Counted from the stretch's first letter, positions 35,901 to 43,699 are shown. The stretch is 56,210 bases of DNA from a virus (IMGVR_UViG_3300033144_003713:1-56210); one strand, 5' to 3'. Program-made: numbers and translations. Notes: generated by a model not told the origin, from the letters alone.

Positions 35901-37215
35901 GCTTGGTTAGCGTAGCTCTACGAGGTACGAATGCATTACGTACAAACTCACCTGGAGCTTTGCCTCTGTCAATAGCGTGACGCTCTAGTGCATCCTTGGC
36001 TAGGCCGACAACGCTTCTGTTGGTGGCGAACTCAGGGCCCACTCCAAGAATGGACTGTGCACGCTGGAAGAAGTGCTTGACTGGGCTGTTAGTTCTGCTG
36101 GCCATCTCGGTAGTTAGACGGGCATCCATCTGACTAGCAATCAGCCCCTGCTTAGATGCAACGGCTCTACCATAGAAGTGAGAGCCAGGCCTACTCACAT
36201 CGTAGACCTTCATGCCTGAGGCTACCTTGGCGAACTTACTGGTCTGACCAACCTGAGAGTAGATGTCTCCGCCGATGTTGAAGTTCAGACCGTGTCCGGT
36301 CTTAACACCGCCAGGTAGCTGGACTCCTCCACCAATAGTTTGATGACGTCCCTTCCATAGCATGGGCCTGATAGCACCGAAGATTAGATCGGCAGGCTTA
36401 AGCTCAACGAAGGGTACCTCGAACTTACGTAGTGTGTTATGTACGGCGTCGAAGACTCTCTGTCCTGAGCCGAACTGTGTGTCCAGCATCTTGCCGGACT
36501 CATCCTTGAACAGACCAAAGAGGTTTGAGTCAGAGACAGAGAACTGTCCACCAACCACACCATGAGCTCTGGCTCTCTGTAGAACCTTTACAGAGTTAGG
36601 ACTGAAGCGGCCGCTAACCTCTGGGTTCTGAAGGATGTCATCAACAGTGAGATGCTTCAGACCCTCCGGGGCTGTGCGTCCATGATACCTACTGCCTAGA
36701 TAGTTACGGTGTAGGTCTACGCCTGTCTGTCCACCCTCGTGCTGCCAGCGAAGTGCATCGCCACCGATAGCAGAGTACTTCTTGTACATCTGCTCGACCT
36801 CAATGGCGAGGTCAGGTGTGATGTGCTTTCCCTCATCGAGGTAACGCCCAGCCACTTGGCTGTGCTTGATGTTGGGTCCTAGTACTACATCATCGATCAG
36901 GTTCTTGAGAGGGTTGACCGCGATATCCCTGAACGCATAACCCTTTTGCCCAACACTGGACATCATCTTGATCAGGTTCTTGCGGCCGATGGCTGCGCCT
37001 GCTAGCGCTACACCACCGGTTACTACTGCTAGCTTCGCAATGCGATCTAGCTCAGGCATCCTGGAATGGATCTGCCTGCGCTGGAATTCAGAAGGTGTAT
37101 CTTCTCTGCTTAGGTCACCGGGATAGCGTGCAGACTCAACCCGTTCCGTGAAGAACTGGTCGTTGTACAGGTCTTCCCTGCCGTGATCTGTGCTACCTCG
37201 TTGTCCGTTAGCCAT
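32986..37215 (-). CDS. Giant virion protein 1 (tape-measure position)
   Basis: 1409 residues. There are two hydrophobic stretches: about 61-77 (Ala-Val-Val-Thr-Gly-Gly-Val-Ala-Leu-Ala-Gly-Ala-Ala) and a Gly/Ala-rich one near 1180-1215. A Pro/Gly-rich linker lies at about 500-550. A conspicuous motif at about 736-758 combines Arg-Trp-Trp-Met-Met-Gly, Pro-Phe-Glu-Gly and Tyr-Tyr-Arg-Pro-His-Trp. It follows the chaperone genes, where a tape measure is expected, but lacks the long coiled coils typical of that family and is rich in Tyr, Gly and Arg. It may be the tape measure, or an internal protein that is packaged with the next protein and ejected. The start overlaps the preceding gene by 8 bases; the stop forms TAATG with the next. 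Confidence 0.6.
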   Translation of the reverse strand: MANGQRGSTDHGREDLYNDQFFTERVESARYPGDLSREDTPSEFQRRQIHSRMPELDRIAKLAVVTGGVALAGAAIGRKNLIKMMSSVGQKGYAFRDIAVNPLKNLIDDVVLGPNIKHSQVAGRYLDEGKHITPDLAIEVEQMYKKYSAIGGDALRWQHEGGQTGVDLHRNYLGSRYHGRTAPEGLKHLTVDDILQNPEVSGRFSPNSVKVLQRARAHGVVGGQFSVSDSNLFGLFKDESGKMLDTQFGSGQRVFDAVHNTLRKFEVPFVELKPADLIFGAIRPMLWKGRHQTIGGGVQLPGGVKTGHGLNFNIGGDIYSQVGQTSKFAKVASGMKVYDVSRPGSHFYGRAVASKQGLIASQMDARLTTEMASRTNSPVKHFFQRAQSILGVGPEFATNRSVVGLAKDALERHAIDRGKAPGEFVRNAFVPRRATLTKRELVEAQSLYSRGRLPGQSSYGNVDEYLDEAVAAAPDGKIPLYQRIKEKALGDSRVGSYYRTPPTPGNAGVRVGDVPNARKPTQGYTPAGGGVLTAGPGGAPATAIPASGVVDVPGALNTANLFMHHATERLNQLIGSTTGMGFRPTKGQYGWVGNLAKIYGMAAGVKMGLEGAKYGDFLAGEAMDFVPGMDNTTPSEYGVKAYTSISVARQKLRETIGLQQAAAYAEGLMPGSTSLPGITALRTLGPIIAGLYKGGRKAGFAGAALSGLIGGKDLDMSSQELSDIYSGKKNIAVMKSRWWMMGLQPFEGNDVEYYRPHWAARYQSNFRYTSTQYGSKSEYFANASSLPTPHNLFGLKKILDPNHYAKKHYKSRPYPYSSSGERMHPGEDVVLSGGSMSAAASDIGYEPSPGAYMTGSTPTAGLGMMSKSIDQITELGGIYKFAAEQLPFYQDLFGGKAHDKYAADASTITSFSREFYDESLGGMLGGSELLRRFLDPDQGRQGINLIANEMPDWMPGARSVFSGDRDYYTDFTLGDPYAKIKMGEARLPGAGLESLRPLHSGTPGVYDAYDRYKILADVAPYSDSFKHYRAIVSGWLASGALDKSWRVDMQQTEDQVESILDGPEYTARRFSGVRSGTPEQLAAVNKYSAPERAIGAVWESFTHDLIPAVGRSIPLFGTILDRKLLGQRSAYESYLEDQVYGADFQDWSNPYTSFARPRIQNLIGSDPATAGIGGAALGLFMGATPAGVALGVAGGIGIGAASAGRMMATGQARGGWTPGSFDERVGNEAYFDALEYERAMRNMSAAGKAGQGLLKSRFRNAAQRTAVGMDYSQDGESFLNSAKFRLGSPMKDYAWQFLRAPEEGREAIMSVASPMAAPILGSAWARQGDTRFNFRPQGHARGRADELLSMYGTPDDDWEGWAPDIPMESIKIKTLDSYYNQAYDMHRYNLWESDRITTTRSYPGLHGAF

Positions 37216-37969
37216 TCTTTGCTCGAGCTAGGTCGACGTTCATCTTGTCGAGGGACTTACCCTCGGCCTTGAAGCCGTGAAGTCTTTCTCTGGATTCTTG
37301 CGCCTGTGCGATAAGCTTCTTTCTGAACTCTGGATCCTTCATTTTAGGATTCACGCTCATGCCAGCTTCTTGTTCCTTCATGATACGCTTATTCATTTTA
37401 GCGGCTCTAGTGATCTTCTTCTGGTATCCCTCGGGATCAATCCAGGGTTGAAGGTCAACCTTGATGCCAGTGATGGTCTCGGACATAGCCACGAGCTCCA
37501 TCATTTCAGTGAAACGCATATCACCAACCTGCTCTACCGTCATGGTAGGGAAGGCTGCAAAGATTCTACTCTTAAGGAACCCATCAAGGCTAGTTGCATG
37601 ATCACGTGCAACCCCAAGTCCTTCGACAAGTCTTTCAGTACTAACCCAAGCTGAGGCCTCAATTACGGCCTCGGCGATCTGCCGGTCGAAACCAGCGGGA
37701 AGATCATCATCGGGGAGAGGGTTTGGCCATAGTACTGCCAGCTCCACAATCTCCGTGTACTGTTCGGTGTAAAGAGAACCGAGATAGTGAAGGGCTTCCT
37801 CATCATTCTTGAGAGGAATGTTCACGAGCTCGTTGTACTCTTTCTTGGATAGCGTACGGAACACTACCTCGAGTGGCTCTCCATCACAGTCAACGACGAC
37901 GCAATGGGGTTCATACCCCATGCGCCGCCATTGGGGAACTTTGTCCCTTACCCCTACTGGGAACTCCAT
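37208..37969 (-). CDS. Tail assembly chaperone-like protein B
   Basis: 253 residues. Residues about 30-130 repeat the chaperone pattern seen in the preceding gene: Val-Phe-Arg-Thr-Leu-Ser-Lys-Lys-Glu-Tyr, then Glu-Ile-Val-Glu-Leu-Ala-Val-Leu-Trp-Pro-Asn-Pro, Leu-Pro-Ala-Gly-Phe and a helix ending Ile-Glu-Ala-Ser-Ala. The C-terminal ~80 residues are a basic helix (Lys/Arg/Gln-rich) that could contact the tape measure. It starts four bases after the previous stop and its last eight bases overlap the start of the 1409-residue protein. The two chaperones look like tandem duplicates. The family is diverse, so the call rests on pattern plus position. Confidence 0.6.
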   Translation of the reverse strand: MEFPVGVRDKVPQWRRMGYEPHCVVVDCDGEPLEVVFRTLSKKEYNELVNIPLKNDEEALHYLGSLYTEQYTEIVELAVLWPNPLPDDDLPAGFDRQIAEAVIEASAWVSTERLVEGLGVARDHATSLDGFLKSRIFAAFPTMTVEQVGDMRFTEMMELVAMSETITGIKVDLQPWIDPEGYQKKITRAAKMNKRIMKEQEAGMSVNPKMKDPEFRKKLIAQAQESRERLHGFKAEGKSLDKMNVDLARAKNG

Positions 37970-37973
37970 CTGA

Positions 37974-38627
37974 TTACTTCAGAGGCATAGGAGGCAGCGG
38001 GTTCTGGTCGTGACCAGAGGCGGCCATGACACAGTTAGCCAGATGACTGACTACACCGGTGGGCAGTGAGCGCACGGTCTCGGTGGTGTACTGAGGGTCT
38101 GCACAACCAGCAACCACGATCATCTCTTCGGTGTGCATCTGGATCTCGGTCTCAGCCCAGTTCTTATCAGAGGCTTCTTCGCTGTGCTTCTCAACACGGT
38201 CCTTGACATGCTCGAGGATCTTCTTCTGAAGACTACCCCACTCTCTACGAGAGAAGCCACGGACAACGTGTAGACCACTAGGGGTTGGAACGAGGTGAGG
38301 CTGGTAGGCCTTCGTCTTCCACTCTAGATAGTACTTGAGTGCGCCCCACTTCATGCCATAGATCTGACCGAGGCCTAGATTGAACTCCGTGAAACCAGGG
38401 AGGAGCGTTAGCTCGCCCCATCTTTCAGTGGGTCCCATCACTTCGAGAGGCTCTGCCTCCATCATGCGCTCAGTGAACTCCATGATGGTCTCTGTGGCAG
38501 CCTCTGTTGCTTCCTCTTCGGATACCTCGCCTTCAGCGAGTGCTCCTTCGACTAGCTCTTCCGCTACCGCCTCAGGGGCAGCAGCGGCTTCGTCTATAGC
38601 CTTGCTAACTAGATCTCTTACGTCCAT
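37974..38627 (-). CDS. Tail assembly chaperone-like protein A
   Basis: 217 residues. The N-terminal 60 residues are very acidic and helical (Ala/Glu-rich). The rest has the pattern of tail assembly chaperones: a Phe-Ser-Arg-Arg-Glu-Trp stretch, a charged helix, then Glu-Glu-Met-Ile-Val-Val-Ala-Gly-Cys-Ala-Asp-Pro and a helix ending Ala-Ala-Ser-Gly-His. These chaperones bind the tape measure before tube polymerisation and are absent from the mature virion. It lies between the tube genes and the giant protein in tape-measure position. A strong AGGAGAAG ribosome site precedes it. Unlike most phages, it does not overlap the second chaperone, so no frameshift product is expected. Confidence 0.6.
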   Translation of the reverse strand: MDVRDLVSKAIDEAAAAPEAVAEELVEGALAEGEVSEEEATEAATETIMEFTERMMEAEPLEVMGPTERWGELTLLPGFTEFNLGLGQIYGMKWGALKYYLEWKTKAYQPHLVPTPSGLHVVRGFSRREWGSLQKKILEHVKDRVEKHSEEASDKNWAETEIQMHTEEMIVVAGCADPQYTTETVRSLPTGVVSHLANCVMAASGHDQNPLPPMPLK

Positions 38628-38639
38628 CTTCTTCTCCTA

Positions 38640-39359
38640 TTAGCGAGACGGATCAACTGTGATCTTGGTAACCTTCTTGGCCCAGAAGGAATAAACTTCA
38701 AGAATGTTGATACCGCTCGCAGAGAGCCCACCGGAAGGTGAGGCTCCAGCCTGAACCTGTTGAGACTCACCGACGAAGACTACGTCTTCGATACGTTGAG
38801 CTACATGTACTTCGTCAATATCGCCGAAGTGCGTCCAGATGTCAACAGGAACAACATCTAGATGCGGGTTTTGAACATCAAACATATCCTGGAACTCAGT
38901 GAATCTTTGATTGCTGTTCTGATAAGTAGTTTGAGCCATCTGAGCTAGGGCTGACATTCGCGCCAGAGATGCAGGTCCTGCAATAGCAGCCTGCAACAAT
39001 AGTGTCATACGCGATGAAGCTGTTCCGTCTCTCATCTCATTGAGGTACGTATCAGTTGCGGCCTTACCATTCTGTGTTAGTCCGGCGATGTACCTCTTCG
39101 CTCCCTCACTTGAGGAGACTCCATTGCGTGCCTTCTCAACTGCATACTCAAGATACCCTGGGTACCTAAAGTTGATTGAGATAGTGCCTGTCACTAGCTT
39201 CTTACCCAGTGCAGCATTGGCCACCTCCTCTTGGAAGTAGTTGTACATAGGTGTGCGGCTGTTGCGGTACTGCCAGTCGATGCTATAGGCATCGTCCACG
39301 TGAAGGGCCCCAAGATAGATCGAGGTCTGGCTGGGTGTGATGTAGTTGCCGTATGCCAT
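38640..39359 (-). CDS. Tube-like protein 3 (divergent paralogue)
   Basis: 239 residues from the ATG at 39359, chosen because it sits in a TAATG overlap with the preceding stop, the prevailing junction type here; an upstream start at 39410 would overlap that gene by 52 bases. It keeps the tube-paralogue order: a Tyr-Ser-Ile-Asp-Trp-Gln-Tyr strand, Gly-Lys-Lys-Leu-Val-Thr-Gly-Thr-Ile-Ser-Ile (equivalent to the Ile-Ala-Gly-Ser block), a helical insert, then Val-Val-Pro-Val-Asp-Ile-Trp-Thr-His-Phe-Gly. Similarity is weaker than between the first two. It could be the ring that joins tube to hub. Homology is by eye and needs structural comparison. Confidence 0.55.
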   Translation of the reverse strand: MAYGNYITPSQTSIYLGALHVDDAYSIDWQYRNSRTPMYNYFQEEVANAALGKKLVTGTISINFRYPGYLEYAVEKARNGVSSSEGAKRYIAGLTQNGKAATDTYLNEMRDGTASSRMTLLLQAAIAGPASLARMSALAQMAQTTYQNSNQRFTEFQDMFDVQNPHLDVVPVDIWTHFGDIDEVHVAQRIEDVVFVGESQQVQAGASPSGGLSASGINILEVYSFWAKKVTKITVDPSR

Positions 39360-40276
39360 TATGGTGTACTCGAAACTGGAAGAGACTTTAGCTTTTCCTT
39401 TTTGATCCACTCTCTAGTATGCCCGGAGTCATCGATACCGAATGGGTTCAGGAACGCCTCGGTTGCCTGGTCCTGTCGTGACCATATCCAGTTCTTCTGA
39501 GGAGCTGCCCAGACAGGACTACCTCTAACGTGGAGGAACTCCTTAGATAGCTTATGTCTGCTAGTCTTCTTGAAGTTAAGTCTATTGAGTATGCTTGGAT
39601 CAGGAAGTAGAGGGTGGTAGTAGCGAGCTACGTATGTGTATGTGTTCTCGAGGTAGAGGTCGTCTACCGAGAAGGTCTGACCAAAGTTGGTCAGAGTCAC
39701 GTCACTAACAGCAGCATGAGATACGTTGCCGTACTCATCAGAGGCAACCACTAGCATACTGAACATCGGTAGCTCGTCAGTGAAGAAGGGCTGGTCAGAG
39801 GCCTGCTCTCTATGTGAGCTTATGATTTGTCCGAGGAATGGGTCGGCTGGTCCAGATACACAGACAATAGAACCGGCGATGGTACGGGCACCACGGGTAT
39901 ACTCAACGACATGACTCTCGCCGAGCCTGCGCACAGGGTGCACAGACCTCGCAGAAGACACAGACAACGTCTGAATCTCCTTGAATGGAAGGAAGTTGCG
40001 AAGGCCCTGATTGTTATGTCTTGTGTCACCACTGTCGTACAGCAGGTAGATCGCTGTATCTGCTCCTGAGTAAGAGTTGAATTCAAGCTCTTCGAACTTT
40101 GAGTTAGGGACTTGACCGAACTTATGTGAGTTACCAGTGAATGGGAACTGCACCACCTCGTCCCAGGTCAGGGAATCGAAGTGGGCATTCTGCGAAGCTT
40201 GACCACTAGACAGAAGACCTAGTTGTTCTAGGAAGCTTCCACTGGGCTTGTTGGTAGTGTTTTGTTGGTTGGCCAT
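39359..40276 (-). CDS. Tube-like protein 2 (paralogue of the tail tube)
   Basis: 305 residues. Two blocks align with the upstream tube protein: Arg-Gly-Ala-Arg-Thr-Ile-Ala-Gly-Ser-Ile-Val (residues 128-138) and Leu-Pro-Met-Phe-Ser-Met-Leu-Val-Val-Ala-Ser-Asp-Glu-Tyr-Gly-Asn followed by Phe-Ser-Val-Asp-Asp-Leu. An N-terminal extension of about 70 residues and a basic C-terminal extension are unique to it. Such a paralogue could be a tail-tube initiator or a baseplate-proximal ring rather than the bulk tube. Expression should be reduced by the hairpin at its start. The ATG at 40276 lies 5 bases after the stem. It overlaps the next gene in a TAATG. Confidence 0.65.
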   Translation of the reverse strand: MANQQNTTNKPSGSFLEQLGLLSSGQASQNAHFDSLTWDEVVQFPFTGNSHKFGQVPNSKFEELEFNSYSGADTAIYLLYDSGDTRHNNQGLRNFLPFKEIQTLSVSSARSVHPVRRLGESHVVEYTRGARTIAGSIVCVSGPADPFLGQIISSHREQASDQPFFTDELPMFSMLVVASDEYGNVSHAAVSDVTLTNFGQTFSVDDLYLENTYTYVARYYHPLLPDPSILNRLNFKKTSRHKLSKEFLHVRGSPVWAAPQKNWIWSRQDQATEAFLNPFGIDDSGHTREWIKKEKLKSLPVSSTP

Positions 40277-40314
40277 AATAAAATGAGGCAGCCTCCTTAA
40301 AAGACTGCCTCATT
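40277..40314 (-). terminator. Hairpin with Shine-Dalgarno in its loop (terminator/attenuator-like)
   Basis: On the transcript a perfect 10-bp stem (AATGAGGCAG / CTGCCTCATT; arms at 40282-40291 and 40305-40314) is followed by TTTTATT and then the ATG of the next tube-like gene. The 13-base loop contains AGGAGG, the only good ribosome site for that gene, 15 bases before its ATG. The element therefore looks like an intrinsic terminator and a translation start region at once. It lies in the ~70-base gap after the tube gene, so it may cut both transcription and translation of the tube paralogue relative to the abundant tube. Confidence 0.75.
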
Positions 40315-40347
40315 ATTCCTTATCTATCCAGATGATTCAAGATCAAC

Positions 40348-41040
40348 TTAGATGATGCCTCCGCCAGCACGTGGCGACTCACTCCTGCGAGATACATCTT
40401 CGATGCCCTCTCGGATGAACTTCTGGTTACCCCAGGGGATAACGTCCGTGCACACGAATGTGCAGGACTCGTCCACCGTGATGTCATCTACAGACATACC
40501 TGAGCCGGTGTTCATGATCTCGACACCTAGGATGTGCATCGAGGTAACATGTCCGTACTCATTAGCAGCGGTGATCGTCACACTGAACGGTAGGATCTGG
40601 TCGTGGTACTGAGGTCTCGCCGATACCTTGGAGGCACCAACGTTGTTCAGTCCAATACCGCCACCACCGACAGGTGCACCCACAGTGCTTGGAGCTAGTG
40701 TACTGCCAGGGGCACTAGCAACACCAGGGATGTTCTTAGGATCGTACTCAGGACGAACCTCGTATCGGTTAGCAATGTATCTCGAGCGGTCCTGTGTTCC
40801 AAGGATGTCGAGCATTGCCGAACGGTCGAAGACAAGGAAGATCATCGAGCCAGCGATGCCTCTCTTGCCTCGAGAGAATGAACGTGGGTTGGCACTGCCC
40901 ATTGTGTAGAGCGGTGCCTTCTCACGAGTGATTGTGTATGACAGGCCTTGGATCTCTCCGATAATCTCGTTACCGAATGTCACCAGCATGTCAACTCCGC
41001 AGAAGGAGTTGAAGGTCTGACTGAAAGTTGCGTTAGCCAT
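40348..41040 (-). CDS. Tail tube protein (first of three tube-like paralogues)
   Basis: 230 residues. The first half has Gly-Glu-Ile-Gln-Gly-Leu-Ser-Tyr-Thr-Ile-Thr-Arg-Glu-Lys-Ala-Pro-Leu-Tyr-Thr followed by Arg-Gly-Lys-Arg-Gly-Ile-Ala-Gly-Ser-Met-Ile (residues 57-67), a pattern of tube/baseplate-tube proteins in large myophages. The second half has Leu-Pro-Phe-Ser-Val-Thr-Ile-Thr-Ala-Ala-Asn-Glu-Tyr-Gly-His-Val and Met-Ser-Val-Asp-Asp-Ile, also found in the next gene. It follows the sheath with a perfect AGGAGG ribosome site. As the shortest and first of the three, it is the best candidate for the polymerising tube subunit. A hairpin follows its stop. Confidence 0.75.
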   Translation of the reverse strand: MANATFSQTFNSFCGVDMLVTFGNEIIGEIQGLSYTITREKAPLYTMGSANPRSFSRGKRGIAGSMIFLVFDRSAMLDILGTQDRSRYIANRYEVRPEYDPKNIPGVASAPGSTLAPSTVGAPVGGGGIGLNNVGASKVSARPQYHDQILPFSVTITAANEYGHVTSMHILGVEIMNTGSGMSVDDITVDESCTFVCTDVIPWGNQKFIREGIEDVSRRSESPRAGGGII

Positions 41041-41065
41041 GGTTTACTGCTTTCCTCCTAAGAGA

Positions 41066-42514
41066 TTACTCTCTGTGTAGAAGAGTCCTGAAGTTGATGG
41101 TGTCAATCTCACCGTAAGGTACGATGTCCAACTCGATGTCCAGGTCGCCTAGGATCTGTTGATCCCTGGTCTGAATGATGGACGCTGTGACTCTCTCAGC
41201 CAGAGTGCTCTGAACCAGGAAGTGTAGTCCCTGGTCTAGTTCATTCTGCATGGCGTTGATGATCTCAGGAGCAGACTGCTTACCAATGTATCTTTCCACA
41301 ATTGACTTCGCAATATCGATGGCCAGGATGACTGTGTCATACGTGGTGATATTAGTGAAGTCAGACTTGGTGTAAGATCCGGCGTTGTGGGCTCCAGTGA
41401 TGCCCTTAGATACAACGAACCCGGTTGAACGGTTAACCATAGTGCAGACACGTGCGTTGAGCAGTGCCTGTGCGAAGCTAGCCGAGACTGTACGAGCCTG
41501 AACAACAGAGTTGATCTGTCTGTTCGTGGCTGACTGGCCAGGCTGGAGCCTGGTCATCAGTGCGGCGAAGGCCATCGCACCGTTAGTGTTCTGAGTGATG
41601 GTTCCACCGAAGCCATTCTGCGCAGCTCTCTGACGAGTGCTCTGCAGTGCCTGGCGGCAGACAGCACCGAAGACTGTCACAGCTCTACCACCATCCACGT
41701 TGTTGCCAAGGTGATCGGTTGCAATGGAGCCATTGCTGTCGCGGGCCCAGCCATCGTAGGCTGCGCTGATGACACCGGGTGACGCTTCTACAGAGCCAGA
41801 GACGTAGCCGGTAAGCTCGCCCTCAGCGCTGTGGTTGTGTAGTCCTGTAGACGAGTTGTCCTCACCACGGATGTGGTAGGGCCACTCGTTGATCTGAGCC
41901 AGCGTAGGTGTGAGGAAGTCTGAGCCGTTGTCCGAAGTCGGAGCAACAGTCCAGTTCTCAAGGTTAGCTGTCTCGAGTAGAGGCCTCAGGCCGACAACAG
42001 CTCTAACGGTATTACCGATAGAGGTTGCACGGTGGCAGAAGTCTCCAAACATTCTGAAGTAGTTAGTACGATTCTCTGAGTAGGCATCGGTACCAGTTAG
42101 CCCGGTAGCATCGATGTAGGCTTCATCAGAGATAATCCAATCGAGAGGGTGATGCTTGAGGTCAGACATGCTGACAGCAAGAGCGTCCCATCGATCATTT
42201 TCGGTACCGTAAGCTGAAGTCTGCGAGCAGATCACAACCTCGACATGATTGGCACCAGCCTCAACAGCCTTCTCTACAGCGAGAGATAGCTCCGAGTCAG
42301 TACCGGCAGCTTCCTTAAGGCTTTCGATAGCCGTAGGGAAGGACTGGATCAGGTAAGGCTCGTTGAGCTGCGCCGAGCTACCTAGAGAGGCAGTGGTGCG
42401 GCCAACGATAGTGAGCTTAGGACCAGGAAGAGGAGCACTCACCCTAAGTCCAAAGTCGCCGATGCTTACAGTCACTCCCGGGAGGGAGTAATTAGCAGAA
42501 GGCGTAGTAGCCAT
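41066..42514 (-). CDS. Contractile tail sheath protein
   Basis: 482 residues. The N-terminus Tyr-Ser-Leu-Pro-Gly-Val-Thr-Val and a Gly-Pro-Lys-Leu-Thr-Ile-Val-Gly-Arg-Thr strand, a Rossmann-like middle with Val-Glu-Val-Val-Ile-Cys-Ser-Gln, and the C-terminal subdomain ending Ile-Val-Pro-Tyr-Gly-Glu-Ile-Asp-Thr-Ile-Asn-Phe are classic for phage sheath proteins. The terminal strands join neighbouring subunits in the contractile mesh. It is followed 25 bases later by the tube gene, the conserved sheath-tube order. This is the strongest evidence that the phage is a myovirus. The central segment carrying the Asn/Ser/Gly-rich insert (about 215-280) is probably the exposed domain. Confidence 0.88.
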   Translation of the reverse strand: MATTPSANYSLPGVTVSIGDFGLRVSAPLPGPKLTIVGRTTASLGSSAQLNEPYLIQSFPTAIESLKEAAGTDSELSLAVEKAVEAGANHVEVVICSQTSAYGTENDRWDALAVSMSDLKHHPLDWIISDEAYIDATGLTGTDAYSENRTNYFRMFGDFCHRATSIGNTVRAVVGLRPLLETANLENWTVAPTSDNGSDFLTPTLAQINEWPYHIRGEDNSSTGLHNHSAEGELTGYVSGSVEASPGVISAAYDGWARDSNGSIATDHLGNNVDGGRAVTVFGAVCRQALQSTRQRAAQNGFGGTITQNTNGAMAFAALMTRLQPGQSATNRQINSVVQARTVSASFAQALLNARVCTMVNRSTGFVVSKGITGAHNAGSYTKSDFTNITTYDTVILAIDIAKSIVERYIGKQSAPEIINAMQNELDQGLHFLVQSTLAERVTASIIQTRDQQILGDLDIELDIVPYGEIDTINFRTLLHRE

Positions 42515-42526
42515 TGTTTGTCTCCA

Positions 42527-43699
42527 TTAAGAGTAATCATCCCCGACGTCAGGTGCACCATAGAGGGCAAAGTCCTCAGATGTATCAACCGGGTATGTTG
42601 CTTGGTCTGGTTCTGAAGTAAACCAAGGAATAGAATCAGAACTATCTTGTGTTTGAAGCTGCATGTTATAGGACTTGATCTGACCATGTACCTCGACTTG
42701 AATGTCTTCAAGCCTAAAGTAAATCTCTGTTGTTCTAATGGACAGGTCGTGAACTACTCGTGCTTCTTCCTTGTTTCTTCTCTCGCTCCAAGGGAGTGCC
42801 TTTTGCACCCCTAGTTGCATGAGAACATGATTATACCGCATGAAGAACTGTTCTACCCATACGTTGATGCGATCTGCGATCTTTGGACCCAGTGCATACG
42901 TTTGGAATTCCACAATACAATCGAACCATTGGCCCCAGATCTTCTGAGTGGTGTCAGGGTTATCGGGGTCCCTTACAACCATCCTTACCCTATGGCCGAG
43001 CTCTCGAGCAGGACCGAATGGATGGTTAGAGATTGAGGCTGGCTCCCTTCTTACTAGTGCATAGCCCACAACCGGTGTGAAAGGAACGCCTCTTACTTCA
43101 GAGACATCCCCGGATGCGTTCGCTTCTCTGTCCTGCAACAGAGGGCGGATGTCCTCCTTATGCATGAACCGGAGTACCTTGGGTACTCCGTCTGCTTCGC
43201 CGAATGGATCGTGCCATTCAAGGAGGTGGTTCTCAGGAGGACCCACAGACTCCGAGAGGAGGATGCGGCCGTCGAAGGTAGACTGATGCCTATGGTCATG
43301 CGATAGGAGCGCTTCTTTGACCGTATAGGTCTGTTCTGCGGTCTTGTCGTACAGCTTCCAGCCTGTCTGGGGAGTAATCTCCTGGTACGGCATGATGAGG
43401 ACGCGACTGTTTCCCTCATAATGTCCATACTCAGTCTGAGCCTGGAGAGCGTAGTACTCGATGTGTTCGTACAGCTGAATGATGTTGCAAGAGGCGTCGG
43501 CCTGCTGACGTGGGTCACGGCCTCGCTCGGTAAGATCCTCATCATTTGCTTGCTTGTGGCTAGGGTTGCGCAGTCTCCAAGAGAGGTATCTCTTGTCGAA
43601 GACGGGCTTGCCCTGTACTTCCTTAATGCTAGGCCTGTCAATCTCATTAGGCTTAGTGGGAGTAGTGGCCGAGATACGGCGGTTGAAGTTACGAGGCAT
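42527..43699 (-). CDS. Putative tail completion / neck protein
   Basis: 390 residues, soluble, with a polar N-terminus and an acidic C-terminal tail. The body contains many aromatic and His residues, including Gly-Gln-Trp-Phe-Asp-Cys-Ile-Val-Glu-Phe-Gln and then a long helix with Trp-Val-Glu-Gln-Phe-Phe-Met-Arg-Tyr. That strand-plus-helix arrangement resembles tail-terminator proteins that cap the sheath and tube. It lies directly upstream of the sheath gene, the standard place for a terminator or completion protein. At 390 residues it is longer than typical terminators, so a two-domain neck protein is possible. The Shine-Dalgarno GGAG lies inside the end of the previous gene. Confidence 0.55.
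   Translation of the reverse strand: MPRNFNRRISATTPTKPNEIDRPSIKEVQGKPVFDKRYLSWRLRNPSHKQANDEDLTERGRDPRQQADASCNIIQLYEHIEYYALQAQTEYGHYEGNSRVLIMPYQEITPQTGWKLYDKTAEQTYTVKEALLSHDHRHQSTFDGRILLSESVGPPENHLLEWHDPFGEADGVPKVLRFMHKEDIRPLLQDREANASGDVSEVRGVPFTPVVGYALVRREPASISNHPFGPARELGHRVRMVVRDPDNPDTTQKIWGQWFDCIVEFQTYALGPKIADRINVWVEQFFMRYNHVLMQLGVQKALPWSERRNKEEARVVHDLSIRTTEIYFRLEDIQVEVHGQIKSYNMQLQTQDSSDSIPWFTSEPDQATYPVDTSEDFALYGAPDVGDDYS

Noticed and set aside
37960-37980. Programmed frameshift between the two chaperone-like genes
   Set aside because: The genes do not overlap, no slippery heptamer is visible at the junction, and the second has its own ATG.
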